Positions 1-12,878 of a stretch of 64,000 bases of DNA are shown here, one piece after another. Origin of the DNA: Branchiostoma floridae (taxonomy: Eukaryota; Chordata; Leptocardii; Amphioxiformes; Branchiostomatidae); contig NC_049982.1 in NCBI RefSeq assembly GCF_000003815.2, forward strand, positions 22,453,640-22,517,639, given 5' to 3'. Below the pieces are notes generated by a model, which had not been told where the DNA came from, made no database searches, and was given only the letters and a program-made list of their open reading frames with translations. The translations under genes and the position numbers were made by a program. The number at the start of each line of letters is the position of its first letter. Position 1 is the first letter of the stretch.

Positions 1-401
1 GAAAATGAGCTGCAGCTTTGAAAGACGCCTACGGCAGATTGACCCATCACAAACGCTCGGATTTAGGTCCCAATTGGCAGAGGGGGCTCTGTCGGGCAGT
101 TCATGGGCTGATCTTTTATGCACTTTCGGGCGTGACCCCCACGTGGGTCCGTGGGACATCTTGCGGTTCCTGTGGTATTTTTGCGACCGGGTTGAATATG
201 AGTCGGACTAAATATGAAACCGGGACCCGGTAACAAACAGACGCCCTGACATACCCGTGGGGACACCGAGGGGAACCTACCGGTACCCGGCAGTCCACCG
301 GGACAAACTTGTGGCTTCGGAGCTCAGCCGGGGCTATAACCCTGACGGGCACCGGTGAAATTGAGACCTACGCCAAACACAGGGTCTTGAAATTGGGGTC
401 T
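1..401. other. unannotated left edge
   Basis: The sequence is GC-richer than most of the window and has short overlapping open frames on both strands, none with a recognisable domain. It contains several GGGACC/GGTCCC-like words. I see no gene here. Confidence 0.3.
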
Positions 402-519
402 GTCGTATTGAGGTCACCTGAGTGGCGCCGAATGGCAGCTCGCTCCAGACACTTGCGACAGTCGTATTGAGGTCACCTGAGTGGCGCCGAATGGCAGCTC
501 GCTCCAGACCCTTGCGATT
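402..519. repeat. 59-bp perfect-like tandem duplication
   Basis: A unit starting GTCGTATTGAGGTCACC occurs at 402 and again at 461, differing only near its 3' end. The two copies are almost identical, which suggests a recent duplication. Neither copy keeps a long frame. Confidence 0.85.
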
Positions 520-631
520 TTGCCCCGCCTATTGTAAGCTCCTCGCAATTCAGCCCCTGGCTGCAAAGAGTGAGTAGTCGGCCCACCCAATAACAATAAC
601 AAAAAAGTTTATGTTTCCGAGGTTGCATGTT

Positions 632-900
632 TGTCTGTCTGTCTGTCCGTCTGTCTGTCTGTCTATTTGTGAACAGTCGTTGATGGACCTTTATGATAAC
701 TGGTTGTTACGTTGGTTTGTGAAGACACGAGTCGATGTTTTGGCCCCTGACTGCTTTCTAAGGTACTGCAGCAAGATTTCCAGTTTGTATATTCTTTGTT
801 CAAGGTATACATACCATGGTCATGGTTTTTAATGGCAGATGACTCTTTGACTAGTGAAAAATTGTCCTGGGTCCCGTAGCAGATTTTAAAAACTGCAGTG
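632..900 (+). repeat. dispersed repeat, TGTC-headed family, member 1
   Basis: A (TGTC)n microsatellite (632-665) leads into a stretch reading roughly 'GTGAACAG ... GATGGACCTTTATGAT ... TTTTGGCCCCTGACTGCTTTCTAAGGTACTGCAGCA'. The same order of words recurs at about 1125-1450, 54190-54460, 57700-57990 and 58530-58830, so this is an interspersed family. Short frames inside it are not genes. Confidence 0.55.
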
Positions 901-1124
901 GTCGATTTTGATGGAGAATAATTCAAGGGTAGGGTTGGACGGATTGACATAATATAACGTAAGTGATGAATGACGCAACTATAAGTTTATTATGCAAATC
1001 AGGTAACAATTTGCATTCTTGCTGAGGAAATGATATTATACCTTCAGCTTTTTTAACTACTGTAAATCTTAAAACGTTCGCGGTTGTTTTACTGTTATCT
1101 CTATGAAAAATTGAGATATAGTTT

Positions 1125-1450
1125 TGGGTGTGTCTGTGTGTATGTGCCTGCTTGGGTTTCCGAATATTTGTTGCCAGCATAAGTCAAGGAACCTCTGGAT
1201 GGATTACGATTATATTTGATATCTAGGAAGGTGTTGGGAACACAAAAGTCAAGGTGGATTTTATGCCTCCTGGTATTTGACCTGGGCACTGCAGTAGGAT
1301 ATCTTTTTTAAAAAATCTTTTGACCTGTAGGTGCTATGCAATTCATTTTTTTGGTAGCTTGTGACGTACAGAAAAACTTTTGGCCCTAGGCCGCTAGCCT
1401 CTTGCTCGGAAACTGCAGCGGCATTTTAGAATTACCTTTCAAGGAGGATT
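1125..1450 (+). repeat. dispersed repeat, TGTC-headed family, member 2
   Basis: A GTGTCTGTGTGTATGTG head is followed by 'AAGGAACCTCTGGATGGATTACGAT', 'TTTGATATCTAGGAAGGTGTTGG', 'GGGCACTGCAGTAGGA' and a second, similar 'TTTTGGCCCTAGGCCGCT ... AACTGCAGCGGC'. The internal repeat suggests one and a half copies of the family seen at 632-900. Confidence 0.5.
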
Positions 1451-4374
1451 ACTGAACAAAGGATGTTCAGTATGAAGGTAGCTTAGACGTAGATGTGCAG
1501 AATGAAATGCAAATTACGCGAATTGATGGTTAATTTGCGTAATCAATGAAGAAAATATATATTTGCAGTGTTTTCCATTATTGAATTCAGATACATGTAC
1601 CATTCGTATTTTATGGCAAGTGACACATTTCGCAGATAGAGTCCATTCCAAGACACCATGAGGGTTTTTAGGCGATATTTATAATTAGTCTGAATTATTT
1701 TGAATAAAAGAATATCTGAGCCACAATAATTAAATTATTTAAAAAAAATTGACTGGGAAAGTACTCATATATTTGAATTCCTTTGAATATTTTAGAAACA
1801 TTTTGAAAGTAACTGTACAAAAATATCTTTATTCAGAATAATTGTGAAACCTCTGTGTGATTATTTCACATTTACAAATATTTGCAAAAAATGGTAAACC
1901 TCGCCAAATGGTTAAATTAGTTTATTGCCCCCATAAAAGTAAGCCCTATTGTTGTATCTGTATATTTTTAGATTTCACTGCTGGGCACTGGTGGATCCTT
2001 TGTGGTGGGCCATTGTTGCATGGCACCCAACCATACTTTGCAAGGATATGTGAATTGCTATGTTCCCAGCCCACTGAACCATTTACAAAAAATGGTAGAA
2101 AATGGTAAATAATGGTAAAATGCTGATATCATTATTTAGAAACCATTAGAAGTATCAAATTCCACACCATGAATATTTCCAAAGTTTTACAGGACCAGGG
2201 AAATATTTATAAAGTTGAAACAGTGTTACAAATATTTCTGAAGTATCAAATGTCCTAGACATATAATTACAAAACTTTTCTAAACAATGGCCACAAACAT
2301 CCGCATGGTGTCTTGGAATGGACTCTAGCATGCAAATAAATTCCTACTTTACATAATCAATACAATTAGTGCCAAAATTCTTTTAAGTGTCACAATATTT
2401 GACTGTCAACATTATGACCTGTGCACGTTAGTTAAAAGTGTGTATGACCAAGCATAGATTATGTAAATGTAAAGAATATATCAGAATCAGAGTATTTCAT
2501 GGAGATACGAGGTCTCCGAACTCTTGTTTTTCTGCTGTTTTCGCGGAAACCTCTACGCCACAAATTCATGACACTACGCATCTCCAATGTTTCACTGCTG
2601 TACTACATACACTACACTACACCTATTACTTATGGTGTAGTGACTTACATGTACCACGGCATTTCTGATCATATTCTGACATGCATTCGAAAAATAAGAT
2701 GTCATAAGATTCAAAGATATTCCTCACAACAGATATATGAATGATATTTTCGTTTTTCGTTCCTGGTACCATTACATGTGCATCTGACGTGCTTCCTCTC
2801 GCCGCCTTAACCGCGTTTTCCGGGGTTTAACGTTGGATAAAGCCCAATCATACGCGCGAGTAACAACATACTGCCGCTAAAGCCGATCAACGTCAAAGTC
2901 AGCCTCTTAGTGAGCAGGAACGGTGCCAGACAGCTGCAGGGGTTTAACATTGCGCCTGTCGACCGTTTCCTAGAAATGTTATCCCACAGCGGTTATAGAC
3001 ATAATGGTAACGCACGATCCTCCACTTTTGTGTGACGCGTAACTGTTGTATTATATAACGTTATATCCTGTCAGATGTAGATGACATATTCTGGCGAATT
3101 TCCGCATCTTTGTCACCTCTTGCTATGTCATCCGTACTCGTGACAGTTTACTCACGATATACGATAAATGGTTTATTAAACACTTTCAGCTAGCTCGTGA
3201 CGACAATCAATGTTCTTCCACTTTTGTGTCGTACCTCCGATCCTGTCACATAGAAGTTAGCGAAATTACCTTTGTCAAAGTTTTTCCATCACATAAACAC
3301 AGCGTGAATTCTTGATCTGCCGTCGTGAGTCGTGACAATGCTCGATAAAAGACCAAGGGTCCAATAGAAGAGTCTACTAGTTAATGGGAGGTATCACTTT
3401 TGTTCTTTTTGTTTGTTTTTAAGCAGTTAAATGTATTTCCATATGCTAGTCACGTTCGCCATAGAGTGACTGAACACATGTGACGTAATGGACACATGTT
3501 AAACACACCTTATTTGTGTAAATAATGGAATACAATCAACCCCATAGGAGCAAATATTTTACGAAATATCAACTTTTCCCATCAGGGTTCACATCGTGAA
3601 TACTCGGTATGTATTGGTGACAGTGCACCACAAAAGGTCATTAATTAAACCCTTTCACATGGCAATGTCGCAACAGCTTTGCAAAAGAATCACGAAACTG
3701 CACCACTACACCTGCACAACATTGAAGCTGGTGTGTTACGTCAAAGCGCGGTACCGGTTATACGGCTATATAAATGTATATACAGATACATATTGCTATT
3801 TTCTACCATGTAAACTAGAACAATTAAAGTTAATAACCCGCCCTGGGGTGTCGGTGTCGATGCACACCGGTGTCGATTCATTCTGACCAATATCAAAAGG
3901 AGCGATACACATACGACTATCATACGTACACCGGCCTGGTCGGAATCTATGTGTTACGGCGTCATAGCCAACATGGAACGGGTTCTTCTGATTGGTCCAC
4001 AGCGCCTGGCTATATGATATTATCGGATCAAATTCTTTGTGCTTTTTCTTCTGTGTTCTATTTCATTACCTATTCTTAGATTCGCATAACTAAAAGTACA
4101 TTAGAGATGTGCTAAGCAAAATACATTTGAATTGTGCTTGATGAAGTTGGGGACCAACATAGTCTATGCAAGTCCTGACCCATGTTTTTTGTAAAATAAA
4201 GAATTTACTGAAATATATAGCTGAAGGTGATGAAACTCAATAAAAAAAAAAGAAACAAAGGGAAGAATAAAACAACTAATAACTAAGACAACTGAAAACT
4301 GGCTAACAAATAGATGAACAATATCTGATGAATAGAGTCGAAACACTTCCATGAAAAAAGTCCATGCACCAAAT
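1451..4374. other. AT-rich non-coding stretch
   Basis: No frame longer than about 100 codons and no recognisable protein domain, tRNA or rRNA. The part from about 2750 to 3370 is locally GC-richer with scattered CG dinucleotides, but I cannot assign a gene or promoter to it. The rest is AT-rich. Confidence 0.3.
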
Positions 4375-4445
4375 AGCAATTACTCAAGCAACTGGATATG
4401 ATTTTGGAAACGGTCAGACGTTCCAGATCAGTCACTAAAGAAATC
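4375..4445. mobile_element. half of a palindromic MITE (family A)
   Basis: It begins ACTCAAGCAACTGGATATGA and continues GGAAACGGTCAGACGTT. This is the terminal inverted repeat also found at 33934-34180, 31630-31700, 50940-51030 and 61510-61640. Only one end is evident here, so this is a fragment or solo end. Confidence 0.6.
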
Positions 4446-4892
4446 TTAATGCAAAATAGTTGAGCACAATTTCTAGTTGTTCAATATGAAACAAGGGTTA
4501 GACTAGTTAAGACGATCAACGTAACTTAGTCCACGTATTCCGTTTATTTGTCTAGTAAGTGTAACGTTAATATGCTAGTCACACGTACATACCACGTGCC
4601 AACGTCTCCAAACAAACCGGATGGCAAACTGTCGCCCACGTTGTCACGCTCACATACAGATGGGAACTCAACAGCAGAAGCAAGTGTTTTGGTTCTGCAG
4701 ATAATGTTTTTCCGAGCCAAAATAATTGTATTGGCAACTTGACATTGAAGTTGAGCTAGATAGTTCTTGCATTACGTACACAGCAACGGTATTCCGACAA
4801 CGCCCCGAGTATCCTGCAGATGAATTATAGCCAGTAATATACTGTATCACAAACAATTATTGACCAAACTTCAAAGTGGGTATTGTTAATCT

Positions 4893-5735
4893 GTGACCAG
4901 ACCCTCTGGTCGACAGACTTTTAGTTTTGTCACGTTTACGCGCGTTCGCAGCTGTATCTGTATGTTCCCGTTGTCTGAATTCTATGTGGTTTGGCAGGTC
5001 CTTTGTACTGAGGTTGACGATGATGCACGTGAACTTTTTTTTGCGGCAGGTGGTTTTATTATGGATTTTATAAAAATAACACCCCTACAATTTGTTCGTC
5101 TTGCGGTGTTTTGGTCCAGATCCTCTGTATGTGGGTCATGGTGTCATTGGAATTTGTCAAGCAGATGCGTGGTGTTACCTGATCGTCAAAGTTATTCGCG
5201 TTCGCATCGGTATCTGCATGTTCCCGTTGTCGCATACGTACGTTGTTTGGCAGGTCATCTGCACTGAGGTTGACGATGATGCACGTTGTTTTTTGTTGTT
5301 GTTTTTGCGGCAGTTGGTTTTATTAGGGACGCAATAAAAATAACACCCCTACAAAATGTTCATCTTTCGGTGTATTAGTCCAGATCCCCTGTATATGGGT
5401 CATGCTGTAATTGAGATATTGCAAGCAGATGCGTGATGTTCTCTGGTCGTCAATGTAACGCGCGTTCGCATCTATATCTGAATGTTCCCGTTGTCGCATA
5501 CGTTTGTGGTTTGGCAGGTTCTCTACACATAGTTGGACGATGATGCAAGGTGTTTTATTTTTTCGGCAGCTGTTTTTATTATGTATGTAATAATTTCAGA
5601 AATCACCCCTGCAAATTGTACGTTTCACAGTGTATTGGCCCATGTCTGCATATGGTGCCCGTTGAGGTAATTGGGTATAGTTAAGCAGATGCGCGATATG
5701 TGCAAGAATTTTACGCGCGTTTGCTTTCTACCTCT
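4893..5735. repeat. degenerate tandem array, unit about 260 bp, about three copies
   Basis: The phrase 'AACACCCCTACAAnnTGTTCnTC' recurs at about 5079 and 5343, with a weaker match near 5602 (spacing 264 and about 259). 'ATCTGnATGTTCCCGTTGTC' recurs at about 4955, 5214 and 5477. The 124-codon frame starting at 4893 is produced by two copies of the array and is not a gene. Confidence 0.75.
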
Positions 5736-8489
5736 TATTCAACAAGTTTATCCGTACTACTTTATGTACCAGCATCATGGACCCCGGGATTCACCCATTA
5801 ACACTGTGTCATGCTACCTTATGGCTTCACACTAGTTAAAAACTTATCGCACAGTTCATCATCAACAGCTGTGTGTTATCGTATGTGGGACATGGGAACC
5901 GACATCTAATGTTCCACTAATGACCCTGTCAATCAAATACCTCCTGTCGCCGTTTGCAATGAAGCGTGTAAGAATTCTCGTCCCAAATGAAGTTTAGCCA
6001 TATTATATTCCCGGACTTCGACTAAGAAACATCAAGGTCCTATTCCGTGCTTCATACTTATTACGTCCATAACAGAAACATCTTAATACTTGGTGCGTTT
6101 GTCAGTCTGCCTGTCGGTCTTGTAGGTGTGTCTGTGTGTGAATGTGCCTGTGTATTAGAGTAGACCATCCGGTAACTTATCGTCACCATATCTTTTTGAC
6201 TTTGGCCACATGTTATCTCACAATCCATACCTGTTTAGTAAGATTCACATGACACAGAAATATTAGGCAACTTTAGATACAACGATATATCTAACACCAT
6301 GAAAAGAATCATATAGGATATAAGCACAACGTCACACACCAAAGAAGACAAAACAACCAACATATACCAGACCGACGTCACAGACTATGTTACCTACGGT
6401 CACTTGTTTGTGTTAAGCTTTAAACGTATCTTTGAGATATGTTACTGCATATTTGTATTTTCATTCATAGTATTGGCAACTTCATTGTCAACTAAATATG
6501 TTCTACTATGTTCAAGTTCTTGCCATATCTATATTGGATTTTATATTTTAATGCTTTAGTTGGTACTCACTTTTGCCCTCGGTCCTCTGTGCTCAGCTCA
6601 GGTAGTTGTACATGGCATGTAATTTTCTAGAAGGTTCTAGAAGTCCTAGAAGATAAACCCCGTTAAGGGCCCAAAGGATATCACAAATTAAACTTAACAC
6701 GAACTCGTCAGTGGTCATTGACATCTTCTTCAACATAGGTCGGGCTTTTTCTCTTAGAGATACACCGTCCCGATAATATGATGACAAACAATACTATATA
6801 GACTACAATCTGTACTAAAGTTGGGCTTTTTCTTGTAATTTATTCTATGTTACGAAACGACAGCGTCTTGTATACGTAGAAATGCAATTTGACGTATCCA
6901 CATGGTGCAACGGATCTCTCCAGCTGAGTCATTCTCAAGAGAAGTGGACATCCTGTTTATCCATCTTATTTCTTCTTCGCCTACTTGTGCAAGTTCCTGT
7001 GATGGCGGCTCATTAGTCCTAGATACATGTAATGAGAGATAGATAGCCATCTTCCTTCAGGTGGTGGGCTTGTTTAAAAGTGTCGACTGTGATTGTTACT
7101 AAAATATCAGAAGACGTTCGGTTCCAAGCTTAAAGTCTTTGGATTTTGCCTTTGTATATTGTCATACCCATTGGGGTACTTACATATTACTTGTTACACT
7201 GAGTTACAGCAGATAGAAATAAGACAGCAAAAAATAATGACAGTTAAGCGAACTCTCCGGGGCTGAGTAAGGCGGTTTATGTAAGTGTCCCAACTGACAT
7301 AGTTCTTAATACAAACACACGAGGTCAACAGATGATTGGAAAGAGATGGAAGTTTCGGGCGAATGAATCTCACAAATTCCACCTTGTCACACACAAGATT
7401 TCTGCTCTGCCAGATATTTTTTGCATGGCAGAAATCCACATGGCTACAAAGAAAGAAGTAATTATGAGCTCTAAAGCTTTTGTTACACGATCTTTCTGAT
7501 GCTTTTTCTCTTGAGACAGTATTAGGACGGTACGTCTCTTGCCGTCGAAATCATCCACGATAGCAGAAGCAATTATGGTCGCCCACGTAGGGGCCCAGGA
7601 CTCATCAGTAGGATTAAAAGGTCACTATTCAATTCTCTGGGTCTTCAAGATGCTTCACCATACAAAAGTTGTTCACGTAAGGCATGGCTGAGAATTGGGA
7701 TGTCAGAGGGGATGATATGATGATATGATGATGAGAGGGGACTGGACCATAATCCCTAACGTAGCGATACCGACTATCGCACTTTCACCAGTAAAATCCA
7801 CTATGGGTCAGACACACATATCGAGGTGTAGTAGGCAGAAGCAAGAATAAAGAACGACACATGTGTCTGTTTCTTAAGTCCTGATTCGCCTTTATACAAA
7901 GCAAAGAAATATGTTTGCATCCAGCGACATCAACCCCTGAGGCCATAACAACATGTTACCTGGAAGCGCGAAGAATGACGTTTTTCATGTGTAACTCGAT
8001 ACCACCTATGTCATCATTAATATTTCTTAGGAATCCTGTGAAGAATCACTGAACTATTGGAGGATAAGGCTGGGGTCGTAGAATTCTTTTAGTACTGAAA
8101 ATGAATATCTAGTTCATAGATATGATGCCTTTTCCATTAGAGCACAACGTTAGATTGTTAAAGATGTTTTGTATGTCATGAAGTGTCGGCTGCAACTGTT
8201 TCAAGTTGATCCCACGCATACTGTAAGATGTTTGCGGAGTCTTCATGTCGCGATAGGGATAAAATGGATTATTCGCGGTGGTTAACGTTACAAGTTCGTG
8301 GTAGAAACTACCAGCAAGGCTTTACGGTAAAAGAGGTAATGTTCGCGGTGGTTTTATGCTCGCTGTGACGAGCGAAAACAGCAAATATATAGAACCATCG
8401 TGTACATTTTCCAATGATAGTATTTCTGATTTAAGGTTCTGCACGAAGCACCTCAAAATGATGGTGCTGTTTACCAATGCTCAGTGTCG
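5736..8489. other. no gene recognised; possible LINE remnant at 7560-7740
   Basis: Most of this interval shows nothing. Around 7560-7740 one + strand frame, broken by stops, reads like the Arg/Pro-rich C-terminus of a non-LTR retrotransposon ('GRPRRGPRTHQ' then 'MAENWDVRG') and ends in a short GATGATAT repeat. That assignment is weak. The rest is AT-rich with short frames only. Confidence 0.25.
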
Positions 8490-9009
8490 GTACCAGTACC
8501 TGTACCAGTACCTGTACCAGTACCAGTACCAGTACCAGTACCAGTACCAGTACCAGTACCAGTACCAGTACCAGTACCAGTACCAGTACCTGTACCAGTG
8601 CTAGCACCTGTACCAGTACTAGTACCAGTACCAGTACCTGTACCAGTGCCAGTACCTGTACCAGTACTAGTACCAGTACCAGTACCAGTACCAGTACCAG
8701 TACCAGTACCAGTACCAGTACCTGTACCAGTACTAGCACCTGTACCAGTACTAGTACCAGTACCAGTACCAGTACCTGTACCAGTGCCAGTACCTGTACC
8801 AGTACTAGTACCAGTACCAGTACCAGTACCTGTACCAGTACCAGTACCAGTACCAGTACGAGTACCAGTACCTGTACCTGCACATTACCTGTACATGTAC
8901 CAGAACATGTGCCTGTACTTGTACTTGTACCTGCACCAGTTCCAGTACCAGTACCCGTACCAGTGCCAGTACCAGTATCAGTACCAGTACCTGTACCTGT
9001 ACCTGTATC
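8490..9009. repeat. hexanucleotide GTACCA/GTACCT array, about 520 bp
   Basis: Nearly uninterrupted repeats of GTACCA with GTACCT and GTGCCA variants. The unit length is divisible by three, so long frames stay open in several registers, giving Thr-Ser, Val-Pro and Tyr-Gln dipeptide repeats on + and Val-Leu or Gly-Thr on -. These 190-210-codon frames are by-products of the repeat. Each unit contains the self-complementary word GTAC. The 3' third (from about 8880) is more diverged. Confidence 0.95.
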
Positions 9010-9374
9010 TGATGTTACATTCAGACACATATCCCCGCTCGACGCTTGAGACAGTATAAATGCCACGCGTGTAAAATGTGTTCTGGTTCTGCGCTCTCCA
9101 TTTGTTACCCTGCTGTGCCCTTCGCTCTGTGACAGTCATGATAATTAAGCCCGGTGGCGATGAGGAAGAACCTCCTCGACAGAATGATTACTTCTCACGA
9201 AGCAATGGCTACGATTTCACACATGCACCAATGATTCAGATAAAGTGTGTTGTAGGGAATCTGGCATCAGGACCTCGTAGACCGTTGAAAGACCACGTAT
9301 GGGTTAGGTTGTGGCTATATAGCTAAAAAAAATCAAAACTATGAGAACATAATATTTCTTAATGTCCATGGAGA
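9010..9374. other. no feature recognised
   Basis: An 82-codon frame starts at 9078 but shows no known domain and no splice context that I trust. Confidence 0.25.
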
Positions 9375-9501
9375 ATTTACCGGTGAAATAAAATAGTATC
9401 AAAGTTGGCCACGGAGTATAGCCGACCAAAGGGACTCAGACGGTCACTGGTCAGCTGACTCATTTTGCCGGCTATAGCCTATACTTATGCCACCGGTAAA
9501 T
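9375..9501. mobile_element. small palindromic element (MITE-like)
   Basis: ATTTACCGGTG (9375-9385) is inverted as CACCGGTAAAT (9491-9501). A second nested inversion pairs AGTATAGCCG with the CGGCTATAG region inside it. The element is 127 bp with no coding capacity. I could not define a target-site duplication. Confidence 0.5.
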
Positions 9502-12239
9502 CTGCCTGACGATTAGAGATCTGTCTCCTTCCGCCATTTTTGAGACTAACCATATGCTAATTGGCCTGATTACAGATCTCAAGATGCAGGGACGCGTTTA
9601 AACGAAGTTGTCGGGTACTAACGCTGAGTTGTCGGGCGAATACGCCGGACTTGTCAAGAGAAACGTTCCCGGAACTCTGGACAATTATTCTTTCACAACT
9701 GCTAGGATGGATCGACTGGGGTGTGATATTGGAGGCAGGTACTTCAAATCGGTGCTGGATATGCTGTGTGTGTATTTTTAATCAGTCTATTTTTCATGCC
9801 AAATATTTTTGTGGTAAAGACAATTTCCCCCATATACCGAGAAGAATAAAACTAGTAATGATTTCATCAGTTTGGTAGATTATATGCAGGGCATTTACAC
9901 GACCAGTTAATCTCACCTTAGCTGACTTTTCGATACCTGTGAGACGTTTGGGATTGTGTTCTCGCCTGAAAAGCGCCACCTACATCGGCTACATATAGCG
10001 GCGAGAACTCCAGTTAGAAGCTCTGAGGAGGAGGTCTGATGCTTTTGACTTATGCCAAATTGTATTCCTTGAAAAGCATTACTGAACCGCCCTGAAGATA
10101 AGAAGGGCCTGTTAAAAGACGGTTTATTCACTTTCGCCATCCCGCCACACTCGTCTGTTGTCTAAATTGGTGATTTTAACATGATGAACCATGATGGAAA
10201 CAAAAATAGCCTACATAAAAGGATTTGCGTATCTCTGTAAAATAAAAGACATCAATTTGATAATAAACCCACAAAATGTCGTTATGTCGCCACGAACGTC
10301 CGTCAGCACACATTTTGCTGCAGTTTGTGTGTGTGTGTACTAAACCAATATTTCTTGAAATGCAAAATGCATTATAAGGCATTACACATTGGTGATGCAC
10401 TCAAGCAGTATCAGCGTCACCACAGAACAGAACAGTTGTACAATCAACACAGATGGCGCGAAAGAGATCACCCGATGAATAATCAAAATGGTACGAGTGG
10501 AGTGAAAATTATGCTAAGAGGACGCGAAAGTGATGCTAATAGACACGATTACAATAAAAATTGATGAGTAATGTTTGAGAGTCACTCGTTAAAAACAGCG
10601 AGAACCATCCCGGAAGCAGCATCTCATTACTATATACAACGAATGAAGTACGTTTGTGAAGTAGTGTTCCGTGGTTGTGCTAACAAAAGGGAAACTTGAG
10701 AATATGTACTCAAGGACATCTAGAGCCTTTTTAACATTCACCTTCCGTTTGCTTCTGATACTTGCCAATGATGGAAAAGGGCAAGTAAAACAACCTTTAA
10801 ATTCTACTACCCGAGCGCCATCCGGCACTGCCAATTAATAGGTCTGCAAGATCAATAGCTTTCCTCCGAATATACTCGTGGCAATCGTGAGGACGTTTTT
10901 GTTTATTCTATAAGGCTCTTTACAGGTTATGCATACAGAGGGAAATGGATCTTGGATTGATCTTTCTGTTGGTCACGGTTCTGTGATAAAAGGATAAAGC
11001 TATTTTAGGTACTAAACTCCCACACGTCTGTTATAAGTGTAATTATTTGAGGCAGTCTACTGTGCACTGCTGTGGTTCGACCATGTTGTAGTTACCGGCT
11101 CCATTGCCTTGTAATGGGCAGCTGGCGTGACTGTACACGGTAGCTGCCGGAATAGCACCGCAACAAGAGGATGATCTCAAAGGGAGGAGGTATGCATGAG
11201 TGCCAGGTAACAGAGTTACATAACACACTAAGAAAGATACTCAAGCGACTGAATCCGTTTTGAAAACGGCCAGTAGAGCAGATAAAAAAGCATTATGCTA
11301 TTGTCTTGTTGATCAACCTGAATGAAGAGGATCAAACTAATAGACATCATAGGAAATATGCAGGATGCAGTCGCTTGAAAGAATGTATCGTTACTTAGTC
11401 AATCTTCAGAACACTTGAAGTGAATGATTGGAACTGAAAAAGATGGTAGCTGCAAAAATGTGGATTAAATATTCTTTCCTCTTTCATGTGAGGTTGGTTA
11501 CTACTGATTGCTCTTAAATTCCGGAAGGAAGTACTTTTAGGCAAGACATACTTTTTGGGCGAAAATTATATCATCATGTAGCAAAATTTGAAACAAGAAT
11601 TATTGAAACACGTAACATTACCCAAATCTAAACACATACGAACATACTAGACGTAGTTTGATCAGTAAGAAATAGTTGACTGTAATCTTATGTTTGCATT
11701 GTATATACTCAATCCACATCAAAGAATAGCTGTCAGTAGATAGCTTAAGAAGAGAGGAATCACAAATAGTGTACATCCGGCATGACTCAGTGGGAAGCAC
11801 ATGGCTTTCAGTGTGTTCCGCTGCGACAGACGTTTTGAAAACCATACATACACACCTACTGCGTCAATATTCAAACTTGCCCTTAGGCTGTGTTTTTCGC
11901 ACATTCACCCCCCTGTTGGGGCGATATATTTGTTCAGATTTATTTATAACGTTCTATAAGAGCACATGTACAATAAAAAGACAGATTGGTGCTTCCTGTC
12001 TAACATTCCCTTTGGAGAATATTGTCAAATATGAGAAACATACTTGTACCGTGCAGAATAGCATAACGGTTTCTAAATACACGTCTAGTCGGCTAAGAAA
12101 GCCGATATAGTACTTTTAATAGTGAAAAACATACGAAGACTCCCACTGTGTAACATTGTCACCTGTAGAATTTCGAGGGTAGTTCTTAACGTTACATAAT
12201 GTGTTCCATATGTCATGTATAACACTGGTCAGCTTGTTA
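9502..12239. other. no gene recognised upstream of anosmin
   Basis: Only short frames. A possible family A MITE end lies near 11240-11285 (ACTCAAGCGACTGAAT, then GAAAACGGCCAG). No conserved domain, tRNA or rRNA was seen. Confidence 0.3.
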
Positions 12240-12755
12240 GATATATCCCCCATAAAGCACTACGTGATCTGCATATCGATCCCTCTGCCATACGTGGGTC
12301 ATCACGCATACTGATAGTGTGACGAGCGTTCCCACCTTTTCTAGATCCCGCAGAATTCATTAATGCCGCCTTGGTTCGCGCTACCCATAGGGTATTCTCA
12401 CACCACCCCCAACAGTTCCAATTACGATAGCTTCAACGTTCTACTCCCACACGCGGAATGGCTGGGGATCTACCGCGCCGACCAATCAGAAGAGACCTTC
12501 CTTAATAAGATTCCCCCGGCCTACACAGACGATCCAGTCGATATCCCACAACCGCCTCGCTAACGTCGTTAACACGTCAAACCACAACTCCGCAGACCAT
12601 GCCATGCCTTGGAGCTGACCTCTGCGTTTGATACCGACGTACAAACTGTTGTATCTAGTCCTGCCTTCGACAGTTGCTGCGAGAAGGTGAGAAAGGTGGT
12701 TGACAAAACTAGTTCTGCGGGTAGGACTGGCAGATGTAGCTCTCGCGGCGTGAGG
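12240..12755 (+). promoter_or_regulatory. candidate anosmin promoter and 5' leader with short upstream ORFs
   Basis: The DNA becomes GC-richer than its flanks. A CCAAT motif (GACCAATCAG) lies at about 12480, with no clear TATA box. Two short upstream ATGs precede the anosmin start: 12599-12631 (10 codons then TGA) and 12604-12618 (4 codons then TGA), both out of frame with it. A minimal ATG-TAG sits at 12734. The transcription start cannot be located from sequence alone. Confidence 0.45.
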
Positions 12756-12878
12756 ATGCCTCTCGTGGCAAAGGCGCTGTCCCTGGTGCTGATTCTCCCG
12801 GCGTGCTGCATCCTGGCTTTCTCCGACTACGACTTGGAGGTCCTGCGGGCCCAATGTGTCGCTAGATGCTATGAAAAG
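12756..12878 (+). CDS. ANOS1: anosmin-1, exon 1 (signal peptide and first two Cys)
   Basis: Forty-one codons from ATG to AAG, followed by the strong donor GTAAGA (phase 0). This is the first in-frame ATG, with A at -3. Residues 3-23 form a hydrophobic signal sequence (core ALSLVLILPACCILAF); cleavage is likely just before or after the Ser of SDYDLE. The mature start contains RAQCVARC, matching the opening CxxxC pair of vertebrate anosmin-1 Cys-rich domains. The reading frame stays open about 150 bp upstream, but no in-frame ATG occurs there. The product is expected to be secreted, bind heparan sulphate and modulate FGF signalling and neuronal migration; that is family knowledge, not visible here. 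Confidence 0.75.

Noticed and set aside
8431-9066. Long frames (190-211 codons) of dipeptide repeats on both strands
   Set aside because: They result from a 6-bp repeat whose length is a multiple of three; no start context, domain or splice structure.
12486-12854. 122-codon - strand frame overlapping anosmin exon 1
   Set aside because: Shadow of the GC-rich coding exon and leader on the opposite strand; no domain.
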